Source: Ianthella basta | Taxonomy: Eukaryota > Porifera > Demospongiae > Verongiida > Ianthellidae | Assembly: GCA_964019415.1 (NCBI GenBank) | Contig: OZ025872.1 | Coordinates: 3,522,797 to 3,586,796, forward strand | Reading direction: 5' to 3' | Length of the DNA stretch: 64,000 bases | Shown here: piece after piece, positions 13,555 through 28,645 of the stretch | Position numbering within the stretch: the stretch's first letter is position 1 | Layout: each line of letters begins with the position of its first letter | The notes under the pieces: model-generated | Told to the model about the DNA's origin: nothing | The model's input: only the letters and a program-made list of their open reading frames with translations | The model's database searches: none | Made by a program: the position numbers and the translations under genes

Positions 13555-13599
13555 GGGGGGGTGGAGTGGGTGGGTGGGGGCGGGAGAATGGGGGTGGGG
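13555..13599 (+). other. G-rich run with quadruplex pattern
   Basis: The + strand has at least five runs of three or more G separated by 1-6 nt (core GGGTGGGTGGGGGCGGG), which satisfies the usual G-quadruplex pattern. No gene is adjacent. Confidence 0.5.
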
Positions 13600-16500
13600 C
13601 AATTCGCATGAATTAAGAGGATGATCCACAAGAAGCTCCACAGCAGTATATAGTCATATATACATTCTCCACTCATATAGCCACATGCAGTATAGAAGTT
13701 ATGTATGATGAGTTGGACACACATGAAGAAAAGACTGAACTGAGACAAAGCCATGCATGATTGACAAATTTAAGTCACTCCATGGAGCTGGCACTCCTAC
13801 TGGAAAATGTAAAATGATCTCTAAAATTATGACATAATGGTGTGATCCCCAATAACAACAGTTGCTAAAAATAGTAGCACATGTAATGCAATGACATTAA
13901 CAGTGCACAACACCTTACAATCACACATAGTATATCCCATAGGGCAGCAGCATGGGAATCACATGATGGCACACTATAGAGGTGCAGCAAGCGGTGACGA
14001 CAAATTAATGGGATGGGTAGGGTGGGGTGTTTCGTACACAGCAGTGTAGACAAAATTGCACGTGTCGTAATATGAGAAACAGATGCAATCATGCACTAGA
14101 ACGTGATCTCTCAGGCTCTGTTTGACCAACAAAGTATAGACAGGTTTGAGATTGAAACTGTATAGAGATACAAAATGGGTCTCATCTGCAATCTGACATC
14201 TCTTCCTTCTGCTATCCCCTTCGTTTCATAGATACCAACCAGCTCCTTGGCAACAGCCATATCAATCCATTCGGTGTGACAGGAAGTGAGGGCACTGGGA
14301 GATTCCATTGTTAATACATACCTTCAATTGTAAGTAAACATGTTATCATGTGAATTAGCAGCTGTCCAAGCTATGGACAATGGGTCATATAGCAACAGCA
14401 CACAGTTTAAAATTGAATGAATGAAACACTGTGTGTGTGACTTTGTGGTATCTCACTTCTGATCATAATATAGCATTGCATGGCCTAGGATGCAGCCTGC
14501 AAGTGCGTGTGACTCTGAAATATACTTGCTGTGGCTTTGCATGGGGACCAGACAAGCCATAATGGCATAATTGTGTGATGCTAGACAGGGCGAGGCAGCA
14601 TCGACTGACACAGAGCAGCCAAACTGAATGGGTGTGTGTGTACACATGGGGGTAGTTGCATTAAACTCAATTGTAGGACCTAAGACCTTAGACAAGGTGA
14701 GCACCTCAGTCACAAGTCATAATCTGAATGAAATTGTTGAGCACTGCAAGTTACAGGCAGTGTCTCTCCCCCTCCCCCCCATAGGTGCCCCTTTTGCAAC
14801 CAACATGTCCCAAATCACTAACAAGACAGTGTAATATTATTACACTGCACACTGAGTCCATTCAATGCCATCATGACCCTTCCCCTCTCCCTGTGTTGAT
14901 TGAGCTGCAAGGTATGTATTAACAATGGCCTCCATGCAATTACTCTGAATACAGTCACATACTACAAATTTTGCTATACTGCGATTGAGGTCAGCATGCT
15001 GCTGTTTACAGACAACACCAGTCACTCTGAATTGACTGTTACATAACTGCCCGCTTAGCTCATGGTGCCACCTGCCACACTCACCCTGAACTGGAGGTAC
15101 CAGTTGACACCATTACATTTTAGCAGCTAACAGAATCCATACAGCCCCAGGAATAATCATAATAGGAGCACACCATAGACATCAACACAATCGATTGTCC
15201 CCTCTCTTGTTTCCTGACTTCCCTATTACAGAAACCTGCATCACTCTAAGGTTCCTCAATGTTCCCTTCACACAATGTCTCAGTACAACCTTGTTATAGT
15301 GTTTGCTTAAGATATGTGTTGGTGGGTGCTATGGACACTCCTTCCTATGAAAGGAAGGAAAACTCCATTAGTCTGTTTATTTGTATTGGAGAATCCCTTG
15401 TATTTGTACATAATGTAAATGTCTGACACAACTATGGGCTGTAGTATAAATATTTACAAAGAAAATAGACACTTAACATTAAATTAACTTGATGGTCCCA
15501 GGTGTATGTAGAGGCTCATTGCTACTGTGGCCATGCTGTTGCCATGACAACGTTAACTATCATGATGCAACTTTTAGAGCACTGACTTCAGTTGACAGTA
15601 TAAACTATAAATGAGCATATGGATGGATGTATACTATAGTGCATCAAAAACAATGTTAATTGCATATGTAAATTATATAAGTATCAGCTGCTTCTGCAAT
15701 AATGACACTTGACGCAATGCAGTGGACTGATAATTCACAGATGCAACATTGCTTGGGACTCAGGAGGATGTAGATAACAGCCATATCACCCCACATATAC
15801 ATTCCTTGTTTGCAATAAGAGTGGCTTCTGTTCAAATAGTTCACATCATGATCACGTTGAATTGAATGAATTTGACTTCAAATGGTCATGCATGGCAAAG
15901 CATGTGTGCAATATGTGTTAACATAAGGCAGGCGCCCAGAAAGCTGTCTGGTGTGTCAGTAAGAGGAAAAGCTGCAATCGTTTGTTTCCAAACACACATA
16001 CATAGTTGTCCTCCCACCTCTCACTTAACTGGCTGAGAGAAGGACTGCATAAACTCATACATTGAAACACATAATTACACATGTTCCTATATATATAAGT
16101 ACATTTTCAAGAAATATTTTTCCAAGCGTTATATATACATATGAACATGCTTAAAGTTTGAGTATTGCTCACCGCTTTTCACATTGACTAGGTTCCCCAT
16201 TCTGCCTATTGAAGATAGTTAGCAATCATGGGTTGCACAAGACAGACTGCTTGGGCTTGCATTGCCACAACTGTCACTATAAGCAATGCTTTCCGAAGTA
16301 GTCCACACCCTCTACATATATAAAACTTGTGCTGTTGGTTTTCATGAAGAAACTAGTGCATGTAAACAGGCAGCCATGATTGGAATGTGCTACTACTTGC
16401 ACTGTGACTGTGGTCGTTGTCATAGCAACACTTTGGTATTCTTGTTAGAATGCAGTTAATGCTATATATACGTTTCATACAAATAATTATGATTTCAGTG

Positions 16501-16799
16501 ATGATGTACCAACAGAGGATGAAGGATAGATAACAAATAGCTATAGGATGCCTTCTTCCTGCATGATAGTATGCATTTTGGAAGAATGTTGTGGCAGCAC
16601 CCCCAGTATAACACAGCACCCACATCATTTATATCCTGTATAGGCTGTTGATGGACCCACATGAAAGCAACGCCATCAAACACAAGCCACGCAAGTACTA
16701 ATGAGCCATGCAGTCAGAAAAGTCAGGTTACAGGTTAGTGTATATACGTTCTGATAGCAGCCATACAATAATAACCTTTACAATTTCCTGGGCACTGGG

Positions 16800-16807
16800 T
16801 ATATAAG
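16800..16807 (+). promoter_or_regulatory. TATA box candidate, gene C
   Basis: TATATAAG lies 118 bp upstream of the gene C start codon. Similar words precede D, F, G, H and I. Confidence 0.4.
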
Positions 16808-16924
16808 ACACTACACTTTTGAGTTGTGGACAGCTAGAACCCAACTGGATAACCTGTATCAGAGTCCCTAAGCAGTTCCATTCTTTGGAAGTGGCTATAC
16901 AAACTGCGTACAGGTGAGGACAAG

Positions 16925-19336
16925 ATGGCACTCTTGCCACTGCTTCTTACAGCCGCAGTCCTCTGCCTGCATTGTACCAGTCTAGTAGAAGGAGCCATTC
17001 CAGCCTGCGCTGACACAACTGGAGTCTCAGGGTGAGTGCATGCATGGTGGCCACTATCTAAAGAACGTGAGTTCCTACTATATGTACAGCTCGAGGGTGA
17101 CTGCCGCTAACAGCTCGCAAACTGACGACAATAAACCTATAAAGTAAGCCCTAATAAGAGAATAGCTTTATCTTTGTCTCATCTTATCAATAAGTGGCCT
17201 GCATACAAAGGTCAGACAATGTGTTCACAGTTACCTTAAAAGGAACTAACAGATAAAAATTGTAATGGTAAAATTCAGGTGGCATGAGTCCATAAAACAC
17301 TTTCACCGAAAAGCTCCATTCAATGCAAAGGTCATAGAGTGCTTGTTTGAAATGCTTTTAACTGTGCCCTAAGTGTACCCAGCTGTTCAGCTGATCACTG
17401 TATAATCAAGTTTTTATGCAGTAGATGTATATTTCATATATCATACTAGCACAGTGACTATGGAATACACTGTGTAACAGCTATAGCTGCTACGTACACT
17501 TCTATTTCTCCCATGCATGCAGGAGGTTACGCTGTGTAAATTGGCAGATGAATGAAGCAGGTGGCTGTACGACCACATTTACCTCTAGTAACTTTATCCC
17601 GACAACCGAGGGGGCAACGTACATCTATTCTCCTGGCTTTGTTGCTGGAAGCACATATGTGAACAACGCGGCTTGCACTTGGATTGTCCCAAGAACAGAT
17701 GATTGCACCGTGTTGCAGTTCATTCTTGTTGTAAAGGATCTTGCACATAACGAGCAGAATGGAAAAAACTGTGCCAACAACGATCATCTTGATCTTGATA
17801 ATGGACGGGAGCGGTATTGTGATGCAGATGACAGGGACAACTGCCCTTTCGACAACTGCCCTTCAGCGCAATTCACATCAGGTGTGCTGAATGTTGTCAA
17901 ACATGCATGTTCTGTGTGCAAATGTCCTATTGTCTGTAATGGTACAGCTCAGAACCCAAAGACCCTACTGTATTGTTATCTATAGTATTGAAAGGTGCTT
18001 TGCTAATTAGTGGCAATGGTTACTCAAAATGTGTTTAAACATGTCAGGTCATGTGGACACCATTTGCTCATTAGCTAGCCAGCACATATATGCCACACAC
18101 ATACACATGTACTACGTATCATGCATATTTTGTCCAATCACTTAGTGTACACACACACATACACAATTCTATACAATTCACATAACCATGCTTAAATTTT
18201 AAGTGAGCTCAGTACCTCCACTCTGCTCATAGATGCATCCAGCTTGGAGATCACATTTAGAACTGATGGGTCCAACTTCCGGAGAGGAATCTTTGGAGTG
18301 GTGTATGAGGTGCCCAATGCCAACTGTGCTACAAGGAGGAAGAGAGCTCCTCCCAAAGACCTCGGCAAAGTAGTCCTTCCACACTACTGTCCTCAGCATA
18401 ACCCTTACCCTTACAAAAAGTCGTACCACTATCACCACTATCACCACTATCACTACTATTACAAGCCTCCTCCATGTGTAAGTTGTGCACACACATACAA
18501 CCATATCAATAATAATACAATAGCATTAATATGTCTAAAACGTGCATGTGAAAGCAAAGTTTCGGCTATAATATACTAGCATGCTAACTTATAGTTACCA
18601 CTTAATGAATGTTATGTTTAATAACTTTTCCATCCTCCTCAAAATGCATATATAGGAATGCTTTGGAAACTGCACTGCTAAAGGCGTGGTGAGTCTGTAT
18701 GGGCTACAAGTATGGTGGGAATTCTCTCAAAATGTACTGCACACTGTCTGTTGAGTTTCATAAATATACATTCCTTGCATTAATCGTGAGTTTGTATAAT
18801 TATACTTTCAAGAAATTTGCATGCACCTTTAATATTCCTGTAAGTACTTTAGACAGTATAACAGTACTATGAGTGATGGTTATTGTTTAGTGATATCACA
18901 ACTTGTATTGGCCACTCAATTTTAACTTATGCAGGATAATATGCGGAAAATTGCAGAGAAGATCATCAGAGACAACACGGGAAAGAAGGCATTGAAGTAT
19001 GTAAATTCTGAGAATGATTTCTTGAGAGGAGTGGCAAGATTGGCTTGGCAGAACATCGACACATTCAACATGACCGTTCCACCCTACGAGGTCATCAATG
19101 ATGCCAGCTGCATTAGGCCACCACAGCAGCCCTTTGAGGTGCCACAGTTCACTGCCGCTCCCACACAACACCCTACTACACAGCCCACCCACAAACCACA
19201 CACTTATACCCATCCCACACACAGGCCACGGCCATGGGATCCATACTCTAATCGACGCTCGTATTACCGTGGAACAACCAGTCATCCTAGACATTATGCC
19301 CCTTATCCACAGCGAAGACACGGGTATCCATGGTAA
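16925..19336 (+). CDS. Secreted CUB-like protein, array gene C
   Basis: Exons 16925-17031, 17523-17881, 18233-18477, 18656-18688 and 18935-19336 (phases 2,1,0,0) give 381 residues. Signal peptide: residues 1 to about 23 (LLPLLLTAAVLCLHCTSLVEG). This copy shows the CUB signature best: YSPGFVAGSTYVNNAACTW, CANNDHLDLDNG, RYC, NCPFDNC, then LEITFRTDGSNFRRGIFGVV. RRKR at 190-193 follows the last CUB strand. Between it and exon 4 lies a His/Tyr run (HYHHYHHYHYYY). Exon 4 is ECFGNCTAKGV with an N-C-T sequon. Exon 5 carries the C-terminal domain (NTGKKALKYVNSENDFLRG) and a long Pro/Thr/His/Arg-rich tail. The exon 2 donor is gtgtgc, weaker than usual. Closest paralogue is D; the segment NMTVPPYEVINDASC is identical in both. 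An extracellular role is inferred; the ligand is unknown. Confidence 0.85.
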
Positions 19337-20931
19337 CCAAAATCCATTCCAACTGAAACACTTATTCATTTCTATTTGATTGTAATTAGTTAACATAACT
19401 GAAAGATACATAGTTCTCTAGTTTCCTGACTTTTATTACAATTACTGTTGTATTACATGCAATATAACATTACATTAGGTATATACACTCTGTGCTACAT
19501 TAAACTGTAATTTTCATAAGTATAAAAGTCAGTAATTTTACTGTTGTAATAATTTTCTTTGCTGGACGTACATACATATATGCGTAGCCCTTACAAAATG
19601 TGTGCAGTACTGTTATGTTTGTATTTGTTTCCCTAGTGAATTTCCATTTGTCACATGCAAAAGTGCTAAACCAACTGGTTTGTGATAAGTTGGGACAGTA
19701 TTGTAAAATGCATAGAAAGATGAACCAAAGATAGGAATTTCTTTCCTTGCATGCCATTTATTGATGTAAAGACTTATGATCAATTTTAATGCATTTGGGA
19801 GAAGCACTGCTCACTCAGAAAGTCTCCGCAAAAGGGCTAATGTTGCATTGCAGCGATTCTAAGGGATGCTAGAATCCCCAGAGGGTGCCAAATTCCATAG
19901 TGAAATTCCATAGGCCCATTGATGTCATGCAAAGATGCTCCACCAGCCAGAAATGTTGCAAGCTGTGAGAGAATGACAAAATGCATAAAAATGTTCAGAA
20001 TGAGAGAGTTTCTTTCTCACAAATGGGAAGTCCACTCACAAGAGACTGGACACTTCGCAGTTGATTGACAGTGGCTTTTGGTGCAATATGATCACAAGCT
20101 GTAAACAGAAATTAACTCTTCTATAATTCAGCATATATATTATCACAAGGTGAGACACGCATTCAATGTCAACAGGGAATCACAAAAGACTGGCTGCATT
20201 GTTGGCAAATTGGAAAGAAGCCAACAGTTTACTGTTTATAGACACAGTTCTTCTTCAACTAATAATGATTCCTTTGAACAATGGAACACATCTGCATTGT
20301 CATGTAATCTATTGTAACTCAGTTCCATGTTTTGTCAGTCACTGGCTTTTCAAGCTATACACTTGATACTAAAATGGATTTGCACAAGCATACTTCAAAT
20401 GACTGCCAAGTGCATGAACTGTATGGCTGTCATCAATAGTGCTAATATATTTTATATATAGGATAACTGGCTCTACATGGCATGCACTCTGTGCAATTAT
20501 GCACCCAAACACACCTCACAACTTGACACAACTCCATTATGCTACATAAACATTTAGTTGTCTCTATTCAAAATATATGAATGGCTGGAATGAAGTGTAT
20601 CCATACACTATGAGTGATAGCTGCCTTAGGGCATATACACCCATGGTCTGGAGGTGCGATGCAATAAGGAGGGGTGTTTTGGCAATGTCATCATGCATAC
20701 AAAGCAAAACACACACAGTGCCCACATGATAGAAGCCCTGTGTGTACATTGAATGCCTACATGAAAGAGTGTAAGCCATACACACATACCATCACCACCC
20801 TAATCCTTCCTTTAGTATAAAAGAGTGCAACGTGAGGGCATGGTGACAGAGTTGCTCTTAGAAGTAACATTAGTTCAGTTATATTTCCAGCCACCTCAGA
20901 GATAGTGTAGTCATATACAGAGAAACAGGTG
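19337..20931. other. Spacer between genes C and D
   Basis: AT-rich sequence with no recognisable gene or repeat apart from the TATA candidate of gene D at 20816. Confidence 0.5.
20816..20823 (+). promoter_or_regulatory. TATA box candidate, gene D
   Basis: TATAAAAG lies 109 bp upstream of the gene D start codon, almost the same spacing as in its paralogue C. Confidence 0.5.
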
Positions 20932-23025
<2,094 letters not shown>

Positions 23026-23195
23026 ACCTAGGTCGTTTTTGCAGCCAAAAACAAGGTATCCATAGCAACCAGTGAAAGACTGTAAGCATATAATGGCAAC
23101 ATCTGCAATCTTGTCTCTTACAACTAATATTCAGGTATTGCTAATGCATTCGTATTAATTTTATGCGGAATTATTCGCTCTTGCTGCTGTCCAGC

Positions 23196-23201
23196 AATAA
23201 A
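23196..23201 (+). terminator. Polyadenylation signal candidate, gene D
   Basis: AATAAA 170 bp after the gene D stop codon, the first on the sense strand after the coding end. Confidence 0.4.
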
Positions 23202-24102
23202 ACTGAGCACTTGCAACTGTACATGGTAGCTTTTGGGGCACACAAGTGTGTCAACGCATTACAGTGCACAGTACAAACTGTATGAGGACCTTGCACCAAT
23301 CCCTTCATATCACCACGACATGGCTTGTGCCCTTCATATGAACCTGATGTGCAAAGCGTGAGTTGCATGTTTAATACTACCAGCAGGTCCAGCATTCCAA
23401 TAAATTATGCAGCTAATGTGTGTGCCACTAGTACACTCTGCTATGACCAACACACAAAATGCAATGCCAATTTCTATGGCATGCTGTAATTAACACACTG
23501 AGTACTCTTTCACCTGGTCCAAATTTATGACCAGATTCCAGTATTCTCTGGGAAGTGATTGGCTGGAAGGTACTGCTAAGCAATACATACAGTCATGCGT
23601 GTTTGTTATATAAGACTTTGTGATGTTTGTAACACACCTTCAAATATCCATTGTTTCATATGAATTCATGTATACCTACAGAACCAGTGAAGTGAGGTGG
23701 GCATGTGTCTCTGAAAATCCATACAAAGGGTCATACAACATGTGTACAGAACTAATGACATCTCACACTAATAACAATTAGTGAGAGCTGACTGGCTGGC
23801 AGTCACATGACTTGTAATGTTGCACAAGTCAGAGGTGATATTGTGCAACATGAAATACAGCCATTTTACTAAGTCAAAGTGATCAATTTCATTGGTTACC
23901 AATGATTATACCAATGGTGTGTTCAGCACTAAGTGCCTGCCAGGTAGCAAATGGGGGAGTTAGCTACACACAAAGCCATTTCAATTACCCATAGCTATTA
24001 TACAAACACCTTGAGAGGCAAAATGGGTCAGATAGGGAGCCCCATTAATTTCTATTCAAGTGTGCTGGTGACCTAAGTTTTTTCAGCTAGCTAACATCCA
24101 AT

Positions 24103-24480
24103 TATGTGTTTTCTCATACATTACATCTTATAAGCAAGGGAAGAAGCAACACCTTGCTCCCTTGCCTATGTAGCTAATGTATGGGGAAGGTACCAGCTTC
24201 GGTACCTCTCGTGTACAAACTAAGCCAAACATGCTTTCGGCTTCAGTCTTGCATGGAGATTTCAAAGGGTCTACCCCTTGCAACTGTGTACATATTTTAT
24301 TGAGCTTCAACACGTGGTGCAATAGCAGGGTACACGCAGTGAACCCAAACTGCCAGGTGGCAGGGTGACTCCAGTCATCGCACCGCCAACACACCAAACA
24401 CAACAGCAGTAGAATCCATAGAAAGACAATACATGATTCATGTTATTGCTGAGTAACAGTCCATCACCATGGTAAGGCTT
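24103..24480. repeat. Diverged intergenic duplicate, copy 1
   Basis: Shares ordered blocks with 28646-29080 (for example CATACATTACATC near the left end, TGCCAGGTGGC in the middle, CATCACCATGGTAA at the right end). It marks the old E/F-unit duplication including spacer DNA. The 91-residue - strand open frame here is not preserved in the other copy. Confidence 0.6.
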
Positions 24481-24969
24481 TGATAATAGTGTCCATACAA
24501 GCCTAAGTAAGCCCCACGCTTATCAGTAGTTTATACACATTCTATACAGATAAATCAGCATATTTACAGTAGAAGAAATTTAGCTAGCTATATCTAGGAT
24601 GTAGATTTTGAAGGGGATACTGAAGTGCACAAAACACGTTTTCTGGCCCTCAAATATGGGTTTTAACCCACTGAATGTATTTCTAATGCATTCCACAACA
24701 AGTAAAATCACAGTTCTGCCAGTTTGCATGGCCCACTGAAACTAACTGACATGTACACTCCCCATAGATTGAATTAGAAGATTGACAGGGTAGTGCACCC
24801 TATGCATGACTGGACTGCTGCTTGGCTGCTTTAGTCCCCAGATACGCTCTGACTAGGTTCTGTCTGTGAACTACGTACCTATTAGCAAGAAGACCCCAAG
24901 CTTACCCATGCAGCCTAACTGTCTAGAAATAATGGCTGCATGGTAATTAATTAGCAGGTCAGTGACGGC

Positions 24970-24977
24970 TTTAAATA
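24970..24977 (+). promoter_or_regulatory. TATA-like box candidate, gene E
   Basis: TTTAAATA 55 bp upstream of the gene E start codon, at the position of TATAAATA in paralogue F (49 bp upstream). Confidence 0.35.
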
Positions 24978-25024
24978 GAATGAAAGTATCAGACTGCTGT
25001 AGCAAAGAAAGCAACATCAAGAAG

Positions 25025-27703
25025 ATGGGGAGTGCCTCAGTGATTGGTTTGGGGCTGGCTGTACTTCTGAACATTTCTGGGGTGAGGGCAGACGATTGCT
25101 GTTTCCCACCTGGATTCGAAGTTGACCCACAACCTCCTAATAAGTGAGTGCCTTAAAGCTGCAATCTGTAGAAACACTAATTTTCAGACACCCTACATAG
25201 ACAGCACTACAGTGCTGTCTATGTATAGGGATTTGATTTCAGAGTGCCTCACTAATGAGGACAATGCAATATAACTATCCAGAAATGCTTCCAAATTATC
25301 TTTTATAAGGACAGTCACACCACTTTTACAGGGCAATTGCTTGGTCCATGCAGTCCCAAACTGTCCAGATAATATGATAGAGTGGTGTATGTCATAGTGA
25401 TAAGAGAATTAACGAGCAGTATGGAGTGTTCTTTGATTACATAACACACTGTATTGCCATACAAATACTGCAATATCATTGTCTTAATGTGGTCATGTGA
25501 GTGAAATGCTTATGTATGCATGTCAATGGAAGTAAATGCTATTCAATAAATCATTTTCATACATAATTTATTATGTGCAGCCACTTTCGCTGTGAAGATG
25601 CTGCTTTCACAGAGGATTGTGATGTCACCATGCAAGAATCCATTCCCTCCACCGCATTGACAGCTTTTAGTGGGAGATACCTAATCTTCACACCAGGATA
25701 TTACTGCCCTGCCGCAGGATATGCACCAAACAGGGCTTTGAAGGCTATACTACCAGCCATACCCAATCAGTGCTGGGTGTTCTGCCCTATCAAGAGGTTT
25801 GATGCACTGAGTGGTGGAAATCCATGCAACTGTCAATGCGAAGACCACATCAAGGTGAAAGAGAAGAAATGGTGGTCTCCAAATGAAGCCTACTTTTGTG
25901 GTCCTTTTGGCACGAGGTGCCAAAATCCACTTGGTCCTCATAATCTACCTGGGCTCTGTCCTTTTACGGCAGGTCAGTGAGCAATCATAGATACACTTAC
26001 TCACAAACCCCTTATGATAACATGTATTAAAACCAATATCTGATAATAGTGGTAAATCATTAAAATCATTATTATATTGCATTGTGTAAATGACACAATG
26101 TAGAGACTAGTACAAGGGAACTGATCTGATGCATAAACGTATTCTGTGCCTCGTGTATTGAGCTCTGCTTGCCCTATGTTGTATCTCATTGTTTGGATTA
26201 TTACCTGCTTAATCATTGTCAGATATTATTGTATCAGGACATTCCAAAATTGTGTTACTGTAAATTCAGAGCATGTGTGCATGTGCTCCCATGTAAGAAA
26301 TTGCGGGTCAATGATAGTTTGGAGGAGGGCTTGGACAGGGGCATGTTCCCAACACAGATCAGTGCTGCATTGCCTCTCTTGAATGCCACGTTATTATGTA
26401 GTATTTTAATTAAAAATGCATGCTGTAACCATACGGACTAACTGCTTATGATGCTGACATATACCCTACTGTACCAGCCACACAGTTTCTTTTGTTTCAT
26501 TCAAGTATACAAATGTGGAGCAATGTTCGTATACCCCTAACTCCCCCCAACCCCCAAACCACACTGTACAGACTGGCGTTCATACATGCATGACTTACTT
26601 TCCCTCCTCCTCCTCCATGCACTAACTTAGGTCCTAACACGGCAGTTGAGGTGACAATCAACTCTGACAGCATTGTTGGAGGCGGTGATGGAGCTCAGGT
26701 GTTTGCCATGTCCCAGCCCTGTTTTGTGGCAAGGGGCAGATTTGTCAAAGTACAGACTACAACTTGGAGTAAAACTGCCATAGTTCAAACAAGGAACTGT
26801 CAGCGACAACTTCTATTGTGTCGCATTAACACCCGCTGGTGTCGTACAGTGCCTTGCGTAAGTCACACAGACAATCTTTCATCATGCAAGAAATAGTTCT
26901 ATGAAGAAGTTGAGATACATAAGATGACAGAAGATGTTATAGGTATTACTTACTGAAGCATGCATAATTATGTGCATTTCAATAGGAAGAATCTAATGTG
27001 AGCACATTAATACGTACAAGTGTCTATAAATAGTTGTCAGGCGTACATGTTTGGTTGTATATAATGCTATTATTTTTGCAATCATTCTTTGCTATACCCC
27101 AGGATTGCTATGGCAACTGCACACAAAAGGGACAAGTGAGTCCTGTACACACATGTTCACTGTGTATGAATGCTTAAGTAGATAGTTTAATACTTTGCCG
27201 ATTACCACCATCTGATACTAGCCTGCTTCCAAATTTGGATTTTCAAAGGTGACCGACACATTTAAACAAACTAGCCTAGGGAAGTGTCACTTCAAGGTAG
27301 ATATGCACATGCTAATGTATGACTGCGAGAAGAGCAAGCAGTAAACTTGTGAATTCCACTTAAGACTTAATTACACTGAATGCGAGCATCAATATCTGCT
27401 AATACTAGAAATCACACTTGCATAACGCTGATTGTTGCCAATATAATGGTGTTCCAATGATCTTAAAACACTTCTTCCTCACTACAGCTAACTGAATTAA
27501 GAGCAATGTATGAGATTTTCACTGACAGCAGTGGGAGAAAGGCAAGTCGCTATGCCAATTCTAATCATCTGTTCCTAAGACTAGCAGCCCGATTGGCTTT
27601 GAACAACCTTAGAAGATACCACAGCCTTGCAGGGAAGGTGGCTAGGTGCCCTGCACGTAGAGTACCATTTATCACAGCAAGGACTCCCACAATTCCAAGG
27701 TGA
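25025..27703 (+). CDS. Secreted CUB-like protein, array gene E
   Basis: Exons 25025-25143, 25581-25972, 26631-26857, 27103-27135 and 27488-27703 (phases 2,1,0,0) give 328 residues. The start at 25025 is chosen over an in-frame ATG at 24962 because it begins the signal peptide directly (IGLGLAVLLNISGVRA) and matches paralogue F. The mature protein starts DDCCFPPGFEVDPQPPN, a segment shared with F-I and absent from A-D. The CUB-like region keeps FTPGYYCP, NQCWVF, CNCQCEDHIKV, YFCG and VEVTINSDS, but lacks the NCPFxNC insert and the RRKR site. Exon 4 is DCYGNCTQKGQ. Exon 5 is the C-terminal domain (SSGRKASRYANSNHLFLRL) with a short basic tail. CUB assignment is weaker than for C and D and rests partly on exon homology. 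Confidence 0.8.
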
Positions 27704-28645
27704 ACAATTCCAACCAGACCAAGGTGGCCATAACTGCCGAACCACAAACAAGGCCAACTATTTCCATACAGTGTTATCTTCCAATAATCACATTCAAAAA
27801 TTGACTTCTGCGTGATATGCACACATAATTATATAGGTACTTATAGTTTCTACATATCACTTGCTCCAAAACTTTACTAATGTATGTGCGCTTGTCTACT
27901 TGAATGCTAGATTGATATAGGTTTGAGCTATATATAGAAAGCAATAAGCTTATATATGTTATACACCTTGTCATTTGGAACTGCAAGAAATGCACACTTG
28001 TGAAGAACAATCAGCTATTGAAGATTGCGTGGTGTGAAGCACCTTCAATCAAGAATGTGCATGTGATATACATCATTGTCTAAAATCTATTAAGTGAATT
28101 TCAGTGAAGAGACTCATAGAGTAAGTGGTAGTTCAGTCAAAGAATGGGAAATCCTTTGTTATTGTATCCCTCATTGCTCCAAGTTACCATTGACTTAACT
28201 TTGTGCATGCAGCTGTAGACTATACAGTATTAAAAGTAAACGTGCATATATGAACATAGGTATGTGACATGCATTTAATTACAGTTACTGAGAGATCAAA
28301 GCACTTGTTTGCTTCTCCTACCAAAATCATTCTACTATATGCCTGCATTCCCTATAGTATAGCAGCAGCCAGATGGTGTGTGAATAACCATTGCATTTAA
28401 TAACCAATTCTATAGGGAATTCGAAGTCAATATCCCTTCAGCATTAAGTTAAACATGCTGTTCTGACCAACAGCAATTTACACACAGATCCATTCTATAC
28501 AAAAACCTGAAAAGCAATAGGACAAATTCATTATAATCATTCCTAATGCATGGATCCCCAATTTGTCTAAGCATGCTGGTGCCAGAATTCTTCAACAAGC
28601 AAATTTGAAAAAAGAGCTTATCACTTGCTTTACACCAAGCATAAT

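Larger units (their letters stand above)
11609..16924. other. Long spacer between genes B and C
   Basis: About 5.3 kb without a recognisable gene of either strand; it is the longest gap inside A-H. It contains a (CA)n tract at 12679-12735 and a G-rich run at 13555-13599. Open frames here are short, lack family resemblance and do not chain across good splice sites. No CUB-exon relic was found. Confidence 0.5.
23026..25024. other. Spacer between genes D and E
   Basis: Contains the likely 3' UTR of gene D to about 23220, then non-coding AT-rich DNA. A block at 24103-24480 is a diverged copy of 28646-29080 in the next spacer. A TTTAAATA word at 24970 may be the gene E promoter. Confidence 0.5.

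Noticed and set aside
14111-14308. 65-codon - strand frame (ALTSCHTEWIDMAVAKEL...) in the B-C spacer
   Set aside because: Looks protein-like, but no flanking exons, splice partners or recognised family; kept as unassigned.
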